Origin: Acidobacteriota bacterium
GTDB taxonomy: Bacteria; Acidobacteriota; Vicinamibacteria; Vicinamibacterales; UBA823
Length of the DNA: 5,466 nt
Direction of reading: 5' to 3'
Assembly: GCA_003509065.1 (NCBI GenBank)
Contig: DODG01000089.1
Location: 1 to 5,466, forward strand
Shown here: one piece after another, positions 1 to 5,466 of the stretch
Layout of the letters: each line of letters begins with the position of its first letter
Position numbering within the stretch: position 1 is the stretch's first letter
Notes under the pieces: model-generated
What the model was told of the DNA's origin: nothing
Seen by the model: the letters and a program-made list of their open reading frames with translations, nothing else
The model's database searches: none
Made by a program: the position numbers and the translations under genes

Positions 1-680
1 CCATCTTGGATGTAAAAATAATCACGTTTAAGCGTACCGTCACTTCTGATGATTGGTTGTTTCCCATCCAGCAGAGATCGAATTGTTCCAGGCACAATCC
101 TATTAAAGTTTAGGTCGCCACCTCCATAAAAATTACCACAGCGTGTAATTGCGACCGGAACACCATAGCTATGCCAGTACGACTGTGCGATCAAATCAAC
201 GCAACTCTTGGAAACATCGTAAGGATGCCGGCCAACGAGTGGAGCATCTTCACGATACGGAAGGTCAGCTTGTTCACCGTAAGCCTTATCGCTCGAAGCT
301 ATAACCACCGCCGCCACCGTGGGTGTGTTGCGAACAGCCTCAAGTAAATTCCAAGTGCCTTCGATGTTGGTTGTAAACGTTGATAGTGCGTGCGTATTAG
401 CAACACCCACGATTGCTTGAGCGGCAAGATGAAACACTACCTCAATTTCATATTCATTTAGAATTCTTTGGAGAAGTGCATAATCTTCAACTTCACCGCG
501 TACAGTGGTAACCCGCTTGTCAAGATTGAGTCGATCAAAATTCGACATCGGCACCGAATCACGCACTAAGCCCACCACATCCGCCTGCTGTTGATTCAGC
601 CAGTCAGTTAACCAGGCACCCAGTAAACCCGTACATCCGGTAACAAACACTCTCCGACGATGCCACGCTTCATTATTCAT
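1..680 (-). CDS. rfbG: Sugar-nucleotide 4,6-dehydratase (probable CDP-glucose 4,6-dehydratase), 3' end cut off by the window
   Basis: I translated this by hand from the ATG at 680 as 226 complete codons with no stop, so the C-terminus lies outside the window. It is an extended short-chain dehydrogenase/reductase. The glycine-rich NAD(P)-binding motif GCTGLLG is at residues 15-21, HLAAQ at 84-88, the dehydratase triad-type SSDKAYG at 129-135, and the catalytic YxxxK as Y154/K158. GNFYGGGD follows at 182-189. Enzymes of this kind oxidise C4, eliminate water across C5-C6 and reduce C6, giving a 4-keto-6-deoxy sugar nucleotide in the cytosol. It starts 7 bases after the cytidylyltransferase gene, which argues for CDP-glucose as substrate. 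The start has a GGGAG about 10 bases upstream. Its motifs (CTGLLG, HPYDVSK) differ from classical RfbG (HTGFKG, YSNSK), so GDP-mannose or dTDP-glucose dehydratase activity is possible. The superfamily is sure; the substrate is inferred from the neighbour. Confidence 0.85.
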   Translation of the reverse strand, partial: MNNEAWHRRRVFVTGCTGLLGAWLTDWLNQQQADVVGLVRDSVPMSNFDRLNLDKRVTTVRGEVEDYALLQRILNEYEIEVVFHLAAQAIVGVANTHALSTFTTNIEGTWNLLEAVRNTPTVAAVVIASSDKAYGEQADLPYREDAPLVGRHPYDVSKSCVDLIAQSYWHSYGVPVAITRCGNFYGGGDLNFNRIVPGTIRSLLDGKQPIIRSDGTLKRDYFYIQD

Positions 681-687
681 AACTTCA

Positions 688-1500
688 CTACTCCCAAATC
701 TTCCAAGGGGCTTTTCCATCACTCCAATATCCTTGAAGTAACTTTAGTTCTCGATATGTATCCATGGGCTGCCAAAATCCCGTGTGTAAATAGACCATCA
801 GCTCGCCATCTTTCGCGAGCTGCTGCAATGGATCCTGCTCAAGCACAAGATCGTCACGAACATCTAGATATTTTTCAAAGAAAGACCTGTTAAACACGAA
901 GAAGCCTCCATTAATAATCCCGTCGGTCACCTGTGGCTTCTCATTAAACTGTTGGACTTCACCTTGCGTGCCAAGGCTGATTTCACCAAACCGTCCCGGT
1001 GGATGAACTCCCGTTACCGTCCCAACACGCCCATGAGAAAGATGGAATCGAAGGAGCGCTTGAATATCAATATCAGCAAGTCCATCACCATACGTCAGAC
1101 AAAAAATGTCATTGTCTACATAATGTGCAGCTCGCGCGACTCTGGCTCCGGTCTGAGCGCGGTCGCCCGTCTCAGCCAGAGTCACCCGCCAGTTCTCTTC
1201 GTTGTTCGATCCGTGGTACCGCACCTTGTCGGGCTGGTTCAACTGTAGGGTGATATCAGAATTAAGAGACTTATAGTTCAGAAAATAATCCTTGATAACA
1301 GACCCTTTGTATCCCAGACATAAAATGAATTCGTCCAATCCATATGATGCGTAATATTTCATGAGATGCCAGAGAATTGGTCGACCGCCAATCTCCACCA
1401 TAGGTTTGGGCCTCACCTCGGTTGCCTCATGTAACCGCGTCCCCAAACCACCACACAAAATCATTACTGGAATGTTCAAAATCTGTTGTTGCTTAGTCAT
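688..1500 (-). CDS. rfbF: Glucose-1-phosphate cytidylyltransferase
   Basis: This 270-residue enzyme makes CDP-glucose from CTP and alpha-D-glucose 1-phosphate in the cytosol, the first step to CDP-linked deoxysugars. The nucleotidyltransferase signature GGLGTRL is at residues 17-23, followed by [18 protein letters not shown] (28-45). The metal-binding region [11 protein letters not shown] is at 136-146 (D139 and D143 are candidate metal ligands). The family-typical blocks NGGFFVFN (197-204), GFWQPMDT (241-248) and a PWKIWE end (265-270) are all present. These blocks match the RfbF/DdhA family along the whole length, and the size is close to the usual roughly 257 residues. The extra N-terminal residues come from choosing the ATG at 1500. 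That start has a good GGTGGGAG ribosome site 6 bases upstream and overlaps the preceding stop by ATGA; the internal Met13 has no such site. The dehydratase gene follows directly, as in O-antigen clusters that make 3,6-dideoxyhexoses. No missing residues seen. Confidence 0.95.
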   Translation of the reverse strand: MTKQQQILNIPVMILCGGLGTRLHEATEVRPKPMVEIGGRPILWHLMKYYASYGLDEFILCLGYKGSVIKDYFLNYKSLNSDITLQLNQPDKVRYHGSNNEENWRVTLAETGDRAQTGARVARAAHYVDNDIFCLTYGDGLADIDIQALLRFHLSHGRVGTVTGVHPPGRFGEISLGTQGEVQQFNEKPQVTDGIINGGFFVFNRSFFEKYLDVRDDLVLEQDPLQQLAKDGELMVYLHTGFWQPMDTYRELKLLQGYWSDGKAPWKIWE

Positions 1501-2771
1501 GCTTGACTCCCACCTTCCGTGGTCTGCAAGTCGCCTATTAACCGTCGATAGAGTGCCGCGTACTGCTCACTTCCACGCCTAACGTCGAAGTATCTTTTCG
1601 CAGCTGCTCGACAGCGAGTCTGAGTTTCCCGATCTTCAAGTAATGACCTTACGGCAGGAATGCCTCGTGTTACGGAGGTTGTCGTCGCGTCTGGCAAGAC
1701 GACACCTGCGTTAAACTCTTGGACAATGCGACCCGAATCCCCAACGCCGTTATTAATCATGACCGGAATTCCAGTTGCCAAGAATTCTCCAAGCTTCGTG
1801 GCACATGAACCTTTTTTGGAAAAACATACTTTAATAAAAAAAAGACCAACGTCCATCAAGCGGAGATAGGTTGGCATCTTATCGAATGGTGCGGAAACAA
1901 TAACTAACCGCTCCAATGGTAAGCCCGCCGATGCCGCATCCCGACGTAACTGATCATGATTATCCCGCGTAACGATTAGCACCGACGCCTGCTCTAGTTC
2001 ACTCGTCAGGAGAGCCAGACCGTCAAGCATAGCCTGTCGCAAATACCAATTACTGACCGTACCAGAAACACCTATTACCAAACGATCGGTCAATTTCAGT
2101 TCTTCAAGTAGTGCAGCATCCTTGGGGCCAGGGCCAAATCGATCGAGATCGGTGCACGTGGGAATCACCTCGATGGGTATGTCTGAAGAGATGCCATAAC
2201 CAAGAGTCGGAAACGAGGAGACTCCTTCATGGGTCAATGAGACGATTCCCTGCGCAGACTCGAAGAACTTTCGCTCGAAATACTTTGTGAGACCGTAAAT
2301 GATCGAAGAGCGTGACCAGTGGCCTCCGTCGACTTTTTCGTCAGCCCAAAACCCTCGCATGTCGAATAAAAATGCGGAACCAAAGATACGGGTTAGACCG
2401 AGCGCAATAAGGCCCGCAACGTAACCGCGTGCATGTACTAATTTAACGGGCCTGTCCCGTGATAACCGACGCCCAGACCACAACGCGTGTAACACATCAT
2501 ATGCAGTCGACAAGACAGGCGGCCATTTGTGGTAGCGCATGCGCATCCAGTGAACACCTTGTTCACCCAAACGCTTGTTCATTTCTCTTACTCGCTTTGG
2601 TTCAAGGTCGACCGCCTTCTCGAACGTTATGAGTGAAATATCGAATTGCGCCGCTAAACGTTCAACATACCCAAGTACCTGTGATTCTCCCAGTGGCTCA
2701 AGCACACCGTCATACGAGATATAACAAATTCTCGGCTTTATCGACTGTTTGGCATGTCCAACGTCGATCAT
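1497..2771 (-). CDS. GT4-type (GT-B fold) glycosyltransferase
   Basis: A 424-residue cytosolic glycosyltransferase, likely transferring a sugar from a nucleotide donor to a lipid-linked or growing glycan. The N-terminal half opens with a Rossmann-type strand and loop, RICYISYDGVLEPLGESQV (residues 14-32), the acceptor-side glycine/glutamate pattern of GT4 enzymes. LVHARGY is at 111-117 and FLFDMRGFWADE at 134-145. The donor half begins near IGVSGTVS (233-240), with SKKGSCATKLGEFLATGIPV at 318-337. That block replaces the usual EX7E motif: the second Glu (E329) is kept and the first is absent, as I recall for related members with S/K-rich versions. The frame is open back to 2954, but that would overlap the GT-C gene by 187 bases. 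ATG 2771 instead gives an ATGA overlap and a natural N-terminus just ahead of the first strand. It has no clear Shine-Dalgarno, so translation is probably coupled to the gene before. Donor and acceptor are unknown. Confidence 0.88.
   Translation of the reverse strand: MIDVGHAKQSIKPRICYISYDGVLEPLGESQVLGYVERLAAQFDISLITFEKAVDLEPKRVREMNKRLGEQGVHWMRMRYHKWPPVLSTAYDVLHALWSGRRLSRDRPVKLVHARGYVAGLIALGLTRIFGSAFLFDMRGFWADEKVDGGHWSRSSIIYGLTKYFERKFFESAQGIVSLTHEGVSSFPTLGYGISSDIPIEVIPTCTDLDRFGPGPKDAALLEELKLTDRLVIGVSGTVSNWYLRQAMLDGLALLTSELEQASVLIVTRDNHDQLRRDAASAGLPLERLVIVSAPFDKMPTYLRLMDVGLFFIKVCFSKKGSCATKLGEFLATGIPVMINNGVGDSGRIVQEFNAGVVLPDATTTSVTRGIPAVRSLLEDRETQTRCRAAAKRYFDVRRGSEQYAALYRRLIGDLQTTEGGSQA
1507..1514 (-). 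promoter_or_regulatory. Ribosome binding site of the cytidylyltransferase gene
   Basis: GGTGGGAG on the minus strand, six bases before the ATG at 1500. It lies inside the last codons of the preceding glycosyltransferase gene. It decides the start in favour of Met1 over the internal Met13, which would otherwise give the more usual family length. Confidence 0.7.
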
Positions 2772-4075
2772 TGCAAGGCCGTCGCTAACTTGATTCGTCT
2801 TTCTGACCACCAGCTCTGGAAGTTTAGGAAACCAACAGCCGCAAACACTAAAACGAACGGCATAATTGGTACTTGATAGCGAGGTGCGGCGAATAACAAG
2901 AAATGCACGATCGCAATGACCCCAATTGGAGCCAGCAACAACACCCCGGGCCATGGTAGGCGCTGACGAAAAACACTTGCAATGCCAAATGAAGCTAAAA
3001 GGATCGCCCCAACGTTAACCGCGAGAAATAATAACTTGATTGAAAGCCGACCGTATTCGGCACGCGCGTAGTAAGCACCAAGACCTTGCTCTAAACCAAC
3101 GAGATAGCTTGTGTGACTAGTAATCCAAAACATCGGTATCCGACGAAAACAGAGTGCAGCATAGCCAATCGGGTCTTCAAGAATCCGACGTATCCCCTCT
3201 TGGCGAAATACTTTGTTCTGTTCCAGATAATCAAGCCCTTCCGTGAGAGACTTCAACTCTTCGTCGTCGTAGTTCCACTCAGACCATCCAGTTGTCGACA
3301 ACCATAAGGTGTCGCCCCCGTGAGCAGCGACAAGAATGACTTGTTTAAACACTACGTAATTCCTGACAGTCCAGACGCCAATGGTCATCATGGCAATCAC
3401 TATAAACAGTGTCACGTAACGCCACCCAGGCTTCACCTGGGCCTTCCAAACAGCCAATATCATCAACACAGGAAACACCAAGATCAGTTCTTGTCGCAGC
3501 AATACCGCAACGCCGGCAATGACACCGGCCAGTATCCAAGCCGAAGTGGATGCCACTCGCGCCGCATGCATTACGCTCCAGACCAATAGCGCGAGCCAAA
3601 AAACTACGAGCGTTTCAGTCAACAGCATTCCTGAATAAACAATAAAGGCTGGAAATGCCATCATCGCAATCGCCGTTAGGCGTGCCACCCTGACACCATA
3701 GGCATCTCGTGCTAGCCGAAACATGATGACAATGGTGAGCGCACTCAATAAAGCCTGCATCACTCGCACACCAACTGGCAGGTGGCCGATTAATAAATAA
3801 ATTCCGGCTAGAAACGCTGGGTACACTGGTCCAAAACCAATTTCTGGATCACCTGGCACATCAAGTGGAGCCGGTTGCCCAGTTCGTTCCCATTGCCCAG
3901 AGGATAATCCGCCAGAAAAACCCTTGCCTGCTACTAAATTCAAAGCCACCTGCTCATACGTCCGATCATCACCAATCCCTGCGGGTACTTGTGGATACCA
4001 CAAGACAAACACGAGTCGTAGGAGTGCCGCCACAAGTACGACTCGATAAAGAAATTTACGATCTCCGCGGGGCAT
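2768..4075 (-). CDS. GT-C fold membrane glycosyltransferase (ArnT/PMT-like, GT39 type)
   Basis: A 435-residue integral membrane protein. I read about nine to ten hydrophobic segments, roughly at residues 10-27, 83-97, 103-119, 131-149, 152-171, 179-208 (one or two), 220-237, 345-366, 376-396 and 402-418. After the first helix comes GDDRTYEQVALNLVAGKGFS (35-54), the first outer-loop acidic motif in which GT-C enzymes carry their catalytic Asp (D36 or D37). PVYPAFLAG (83-91), LLTETL (151-156), WTVRNY (235-240) and the near-terminal APRYQVPIMPF (397-407) are typical of the ArnT/dolichyl-phosphate-mannose transferase superfamily. Such enzymes take a sugar from polyprenyl phosphate and transfer it on the periplasmic face to lipid, protein or glycan. 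The soluble region at about 250-340 is the largest loop. The start ATG 4075 has only a weak AGAAAAAG upstream. The gene follows a 40-base spacer and overlaps the next gene by four bases. The acceptor is unknown; a role in modifying the cluster's glycan is inferred. Confidence 0.88.
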   Translation of the reverse strand: MPRGDRKFLYRVVLVAALLRLVFVLWYPQVPAGIGDDRTYEQVALNLVAGKGFSGGLSSGQWERTGQPAPLDVPGDPEIGFGPVYPAFLAGIYLLIGHLPVGVRVMQALLSALTIVIMFRLARDAYGVRVARLTAIAMMAFPAFIVYSGMLLTETLVVFWLALLVWSVMHAARVASTSAWILAGVIAGVAVLLRQELILVFPVLMILAVWKAQVKPGWRYVTLFIVIAMMTIGVWTVRNYVVFKQVILVAAHGGDTLWLSTTGWSEWNYDDEELKSLTEGLDYLEQNKVFRQEGIRRILEDPIGYAALCFRRIPMFWITSHTSYLVGLEQGLGAYYARAEYGRLSIKLLFLAVNVGAILLASFGIASVFRQRLPWPGVLLLAPIGVIAIVHFLLFAAPRYQVPIMPFVLVFAAVGFLNFQSWWSERRIKLATALQ

Positions 4076-4089
4076 CTTTTTCTATAACG

Positions 4090-4112
4090 GTTGGTTCGTG
4101 AGTACCACCAAC
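4090..4112 (-). other. Short inverted repeat in the only intergenic spacer
   Basis: GTTGGT (minus strand, 4112-4107) and ACCAAC (4095-4090) form a perfect six-base inverted repeat around an 11-base loop. This is the only spacer longer than seven bases between two full genes in the window. There is no following T-run, so it is not a Rho-independent terminator. It ends 14 bases before the GT-C start codon and could mildly affect mRNA stability or translation, or be chance. Confidence 0.25.
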
Positions 4113-4115
4113 AAA

Positions 4116-4754
4116 TCAGGAGCGCTTCGTGCAGACGAACAAGGCTGTGATATACGGAAAAAATCTACTATTTGGAATGATATGTTGAACGGAAAATCCG
4201 ATTGGCTCAAGGATTCGTTGCCACTCAGCAGATTTTCTAAAATTCAGTTTTTCAACGCCATAATAGAGAATCATTTCAAGCCAATAGTTAAAAATAAAAT
4301 ACCGTAGTCGAAACTTGATATCGGTTTCACGCATCACAAGCACACCCCCTGGCTTAAGCTTGCGATACACATCCTCAAGAATCTTTGCCTGTTCCTCATA
4401 GGGCACATGGTGCAACACATCCGCAATTACTATGCCGTCGAAATCCTCCTCTGGCATGTGTCGGCAATCGCCGGCAACAAATCGAATGTTTTGTCGATCT
4501 CCAATGGTCCCTTGAGCAACATCGACACGATCCAGTGCGGGATCATTACCAACTACTTGCCTCGTAGGATTCTCAAGACTTAAGTAATTCGAAACATAGC
4601 CATAGCCACATCCCACTTCAAGTACGACCCCGTCATTTGGAAGAAACTGAGCAAACTGCTCGAACGGAATAATCATCATCTTTAGCGACGTATAGATCCG
4701 CTGTAACATTGATACGCTGTACAGGTCAGCTAGGCGTTCACGCACCACACTCAT
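4116..4754 (-). CDS. Class I SAM-dependent methyltransferase (second of a tandem pair)
   Basis: A 212-residue Rossmann-fold methyltransferase. Motif I is LEVGCGYGYVSNYLS (residues 45-59), the SAM-binding loop. The acidic residue ending strand 2 is D71 in VVGNDPAL. GDCRHMP (95-101) and the DVLHHV block (112-117) follow, then KLKPGGVLVMRET (132-144). These are the standard order and spacing of the Methyltransf_11/25 type. After the core there is an unusual aromatic stretch at 147-167, FRLRYFIFNYWLEMILYYG and flanks, rich in Phe, Tyr, Trp and Leu, that could form a substrate cap or lie against a membrane. Its start overlaps the stop of the preceding methyltransferase by ATGA and has a strong GAGGAGGAG site six bases upstream, so the start is secure. 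The two methyltransferases differ outside the shared motifs and do not look like a fresh duplication. Substrate unknown: sugar O-methylation, polyprenyl-linked intermediate or small-molecule methylation all fit. Confidence 0.88.
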   Translation of the reverse strand: MSVVRERLADLYSVSMLQRIYTSLKMMIIPFEQFAQFLPNDGVVLEVGCGYGYVSNYLSLENPTRQVVGNDPALDRVDVAQGTIGDRQNIRFVAGDCRHMPEEDFDGIVIADVLHHVPYEEQAKILEDVYRKLKPGGVLVMRETDIKFRLRYFIFNYWLEMILYYGVEKLNFRKSAEWQRILEPIGFSVQHIIPNSRFFPYITALFVCTKRS

Positions 4755-5428
4755 TGAGTACTCCTCCTCAGTTCAGGCTGTTTCGCTATCGCAATTAAGT
4801 ATTCGCCACACCATATTTCTCGATCGAAGACACGCAGCAGTGGCACTGTCCATGCAGGGGTATTATTCTGTGAAATCATACCCATAGCGCTGCACCGCAA
4901 CACTTGGAGTCCACAGGACAAGAGCAATTTTTCTAGGAATCCCTTGGACGATCGCAACCCGCCACGTTCTTCTCGAATTAGTAATGAAAACAAAAACATC
5001 ACTGGATTCAGTCTGTTGGGTTCGACTATAACAACATGACCACGCGCGACACGCGCCAATTCATCAACTACCTGTTGTGGATCAAGCGTGTGATGCAAGA
5101 CGTTCGCTACAAATGCCACGTCGAAACTGTTCGTACCAAACGGTAAAGCTTCAGCCTGACCACGCAGTACTTTTCCACACGGATTTCGTCGCACCATGTG
5201 ATCGGAATAATCCAAGCCAACTACGTGTGGTGAAAATTCTGAGAATAAACTAGTAAATACACCATTACCGCATCCAACATCCAAGATGCGCGCTTGGTGG
5301 AGTTCAACAACCTGCGCTATGTGTCGAATCTTAGGCATTGCATAAGCAAGCGCCACCGGATCGTCACTTTCACGATAGCGTGCACGACGCCAGTACTCGT
5401 CTTGAGCGTGATCAGTAATAACGTCCAT
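4751..5428 (-). CDS. Class I SAM-dependent methyltransferase (first of a tandem pair)
   Basis: A 225-residue Rossmann-fold methyltransferase. SAM-binding motif I is ILDVGCGNGVFTSLF (residues 48-62), the strand-2 acidic residue is D73 in VVGLDYSDHM, then come AEALPFGTNSFDVAF (92-106), the VANVLHH block (107-113) and HVVIVEPNRLNP (131-142), all typical of the UbiE/Methyltransf_11 group. A hydrophobic segment follows at 143-151 (VMFLFSLLI), then the charged REERGGLRSSKGFLEKLL. The C-terminal part (170-217) should form the substrate side; I do not recognise a diagnostic motif there. ATG 5428 is the first possible ATG, since an in-frame TGA lies ten codons upstream. There is no good Shine-Dalgarno, which suggests coupling to an upstream gene. 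The stop overlaps the next methyltransferase start by four bases. Reaction: methyl transfer from SAM to an unknown acceptor, possibly a glycan or lipid-linked sugar given the neighbours. Confidence 0.88.
   Translation of the reverse strand: MDVITDHAQDEYWRRARYRESDDPVALAYAMPKIRHIAQVVELHQARILDVGCGNGVFTSLFSEFSPHVVGLDYSDHMVRRNPCGKVLRGQAEALPFGTNSFDVAFVANVLHHTLDPQQVVDELARVARGHVVIVEPNRLNPVMFLFSLLIREERGGLRSSKGFLEKLLLSCGLQVLRCSAMGMISQNNTPAWTVPLLRVFDREIWCGEYLIAIAKQPELRRSTQ
4761..4769 (-). promoter_or_regulatory. Strong ribosome binding site of the second methyltransferase
   Basis: GAGGAGGAG on the minus strand, six bases before ATG 4754 and embedded in the last codons of the first methyltransferase. 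It is the best Shine-Dalgarno in the window and, with the ATGA overlap, fixes the start of the downstream gene. Confidence 0.75.
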
Positions 5429-5430
5429 AA

Positions 5431-5466
5431 TTACGATGCACCGAATTTCTGACGCTCATTTATCTC
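5431..5466 (-). CDS. Possible C-terminal tail of an upstream gene
   Basis: Of the three minus-strand frames entering from the window edge, only one stays open to the end of this stretch. It reads eleven codons (EINERQKFGAS) and stops at TAA 5433-5431, two bases before the methyltransferase ATG. The tight spacing matches the other junctions, and the next gene lacks its own ribosome site, so an upstream operon member is plausible. Eleven codons are too few to name a product or to exclude plain intergenic DNA. Confidence 0.3.
   Translation of the reverse strand, partial: EINERQKFGAS

Noticed and set aside
660..1582. Plus-strand open frames of 73-98 codons at 660-893, 952-1248, 999-1253 and 1361-1582
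   Set aside because: All lie antisense to the cytidylyltransferase gene or its junctions, show no recognisable motifs, and have compositions expected of shadow frames.
2772..2954. Upstream extension of the GT4 reading frame to an ATG at 2954 (485 residues)
   Set aside because: It would overlap the well-supported GT-C gene by 187 bases. The extra residues look like an out-of-frame shadow, and ATG 2771 lies just before the family's first strand.
3345..3599. 84-codon minus-strand frame inside the GT-C gene, and the plus-strand frames at 3113-3307, 3320-3589 and 3865-4101
   Set aside because: They are out-of-frame or antisense readings of a membrane protein with strong family motifs; no domain or ribosome site supports them.
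4076..4115. Possible internal promoter before the GT-C gene (TTGGTG and TATAGA-like elements)
   Set aside because: The spacing is about 19 bases, the match to -35 is poor, and the -10 would leave almost no leader before the start codon.
4098..4567. Plus-strand frames at 4098-4307 and 4385-4567
   Set aside because: Both are antisense to the second methyltransferase, whose SAM motifs are in the correct order on the minus strand.
1..5466. CRISPR array, tRNA or rRNA gene, transposase or terminal repeats
   Set aside because: Nothing of this kind was seen when reading through; almost the whole window is covered by six enzyme genes.

Overview
The window holds a run of six genes, all on the minus strand and packed almost without gaps. 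It looks like part of a surface-polysaccharide (O-antigen, capsule or exopolysaccharide) or glycoconjugate gene cluster from a bacterium. A Gram-negative host is the likeliest reading, because a glucose-1-phosphate cytidylyltransferase and an adjacent sugar-nucleotide 4,6-dehydratase are typical of O-antigen loci. The sequence alone does not identify a species. Base composition looks moderate, and no gene stands out by eye as foreign to the others.

In transcription order (high to low coordinates) the layout is as follows. 5466-5431 may be the last codons of an upstream gene. 5428-4751 and 4754-4116 are two different class I SAM-dependent methyltransferases. 4075-2768 is a multi-membrane-spanning GT-C (ArnT/PMT-like) glycosyltransferase. 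2771-1497 is a cytosolic GT-B (GT4-type) glycosyltransferase. 1500-688 is glucose-1-phosphate cytidylyltransferase (rfbF type). 680-1 is a sugar-nucleotide 4,6-dehydratase of the extended SDR superfamily, probably CDP-glucose 4,6-dehydratase, cut off by the window edge.

Three of the five junctions are 4-base ATGA start/stop overlaps (4754-4751, 2771-2768, 1500-1497), and a fourth has a 7-base gap. Only the junction at 4076-4115 has a real, though short (40-base), spacer. No convincing promoter or terminator lies inside the window, so the six genes are best read as one stretch of a longer operon.

Functionally, the last two genes would make CDP-glucose and then CDP-4-keto-6-deoxyglucose, the entry point to 3,6-dideoxy- or branched deoxy-sugars. 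The genes that would decide the final sugar should lie beyond position 1. The GT4 enzyme probably adds a sugar in the cytosol. The GT-C enzyme probably transfers a sugar from a polyprenyl-phosphate donor on the outer face of the inner membrane. The two methyltransferases could modify the glycan or a lipid-linked intermediate, but their substrates cannot be read from sequence.

I see no mobile element, CRISPR array, RNA gene or clearly new system. The most interesting points are the tandem methyltransferases with hydrophobic C-terminal segments and a dehydratase whose motifs differ from textbook RfbG.
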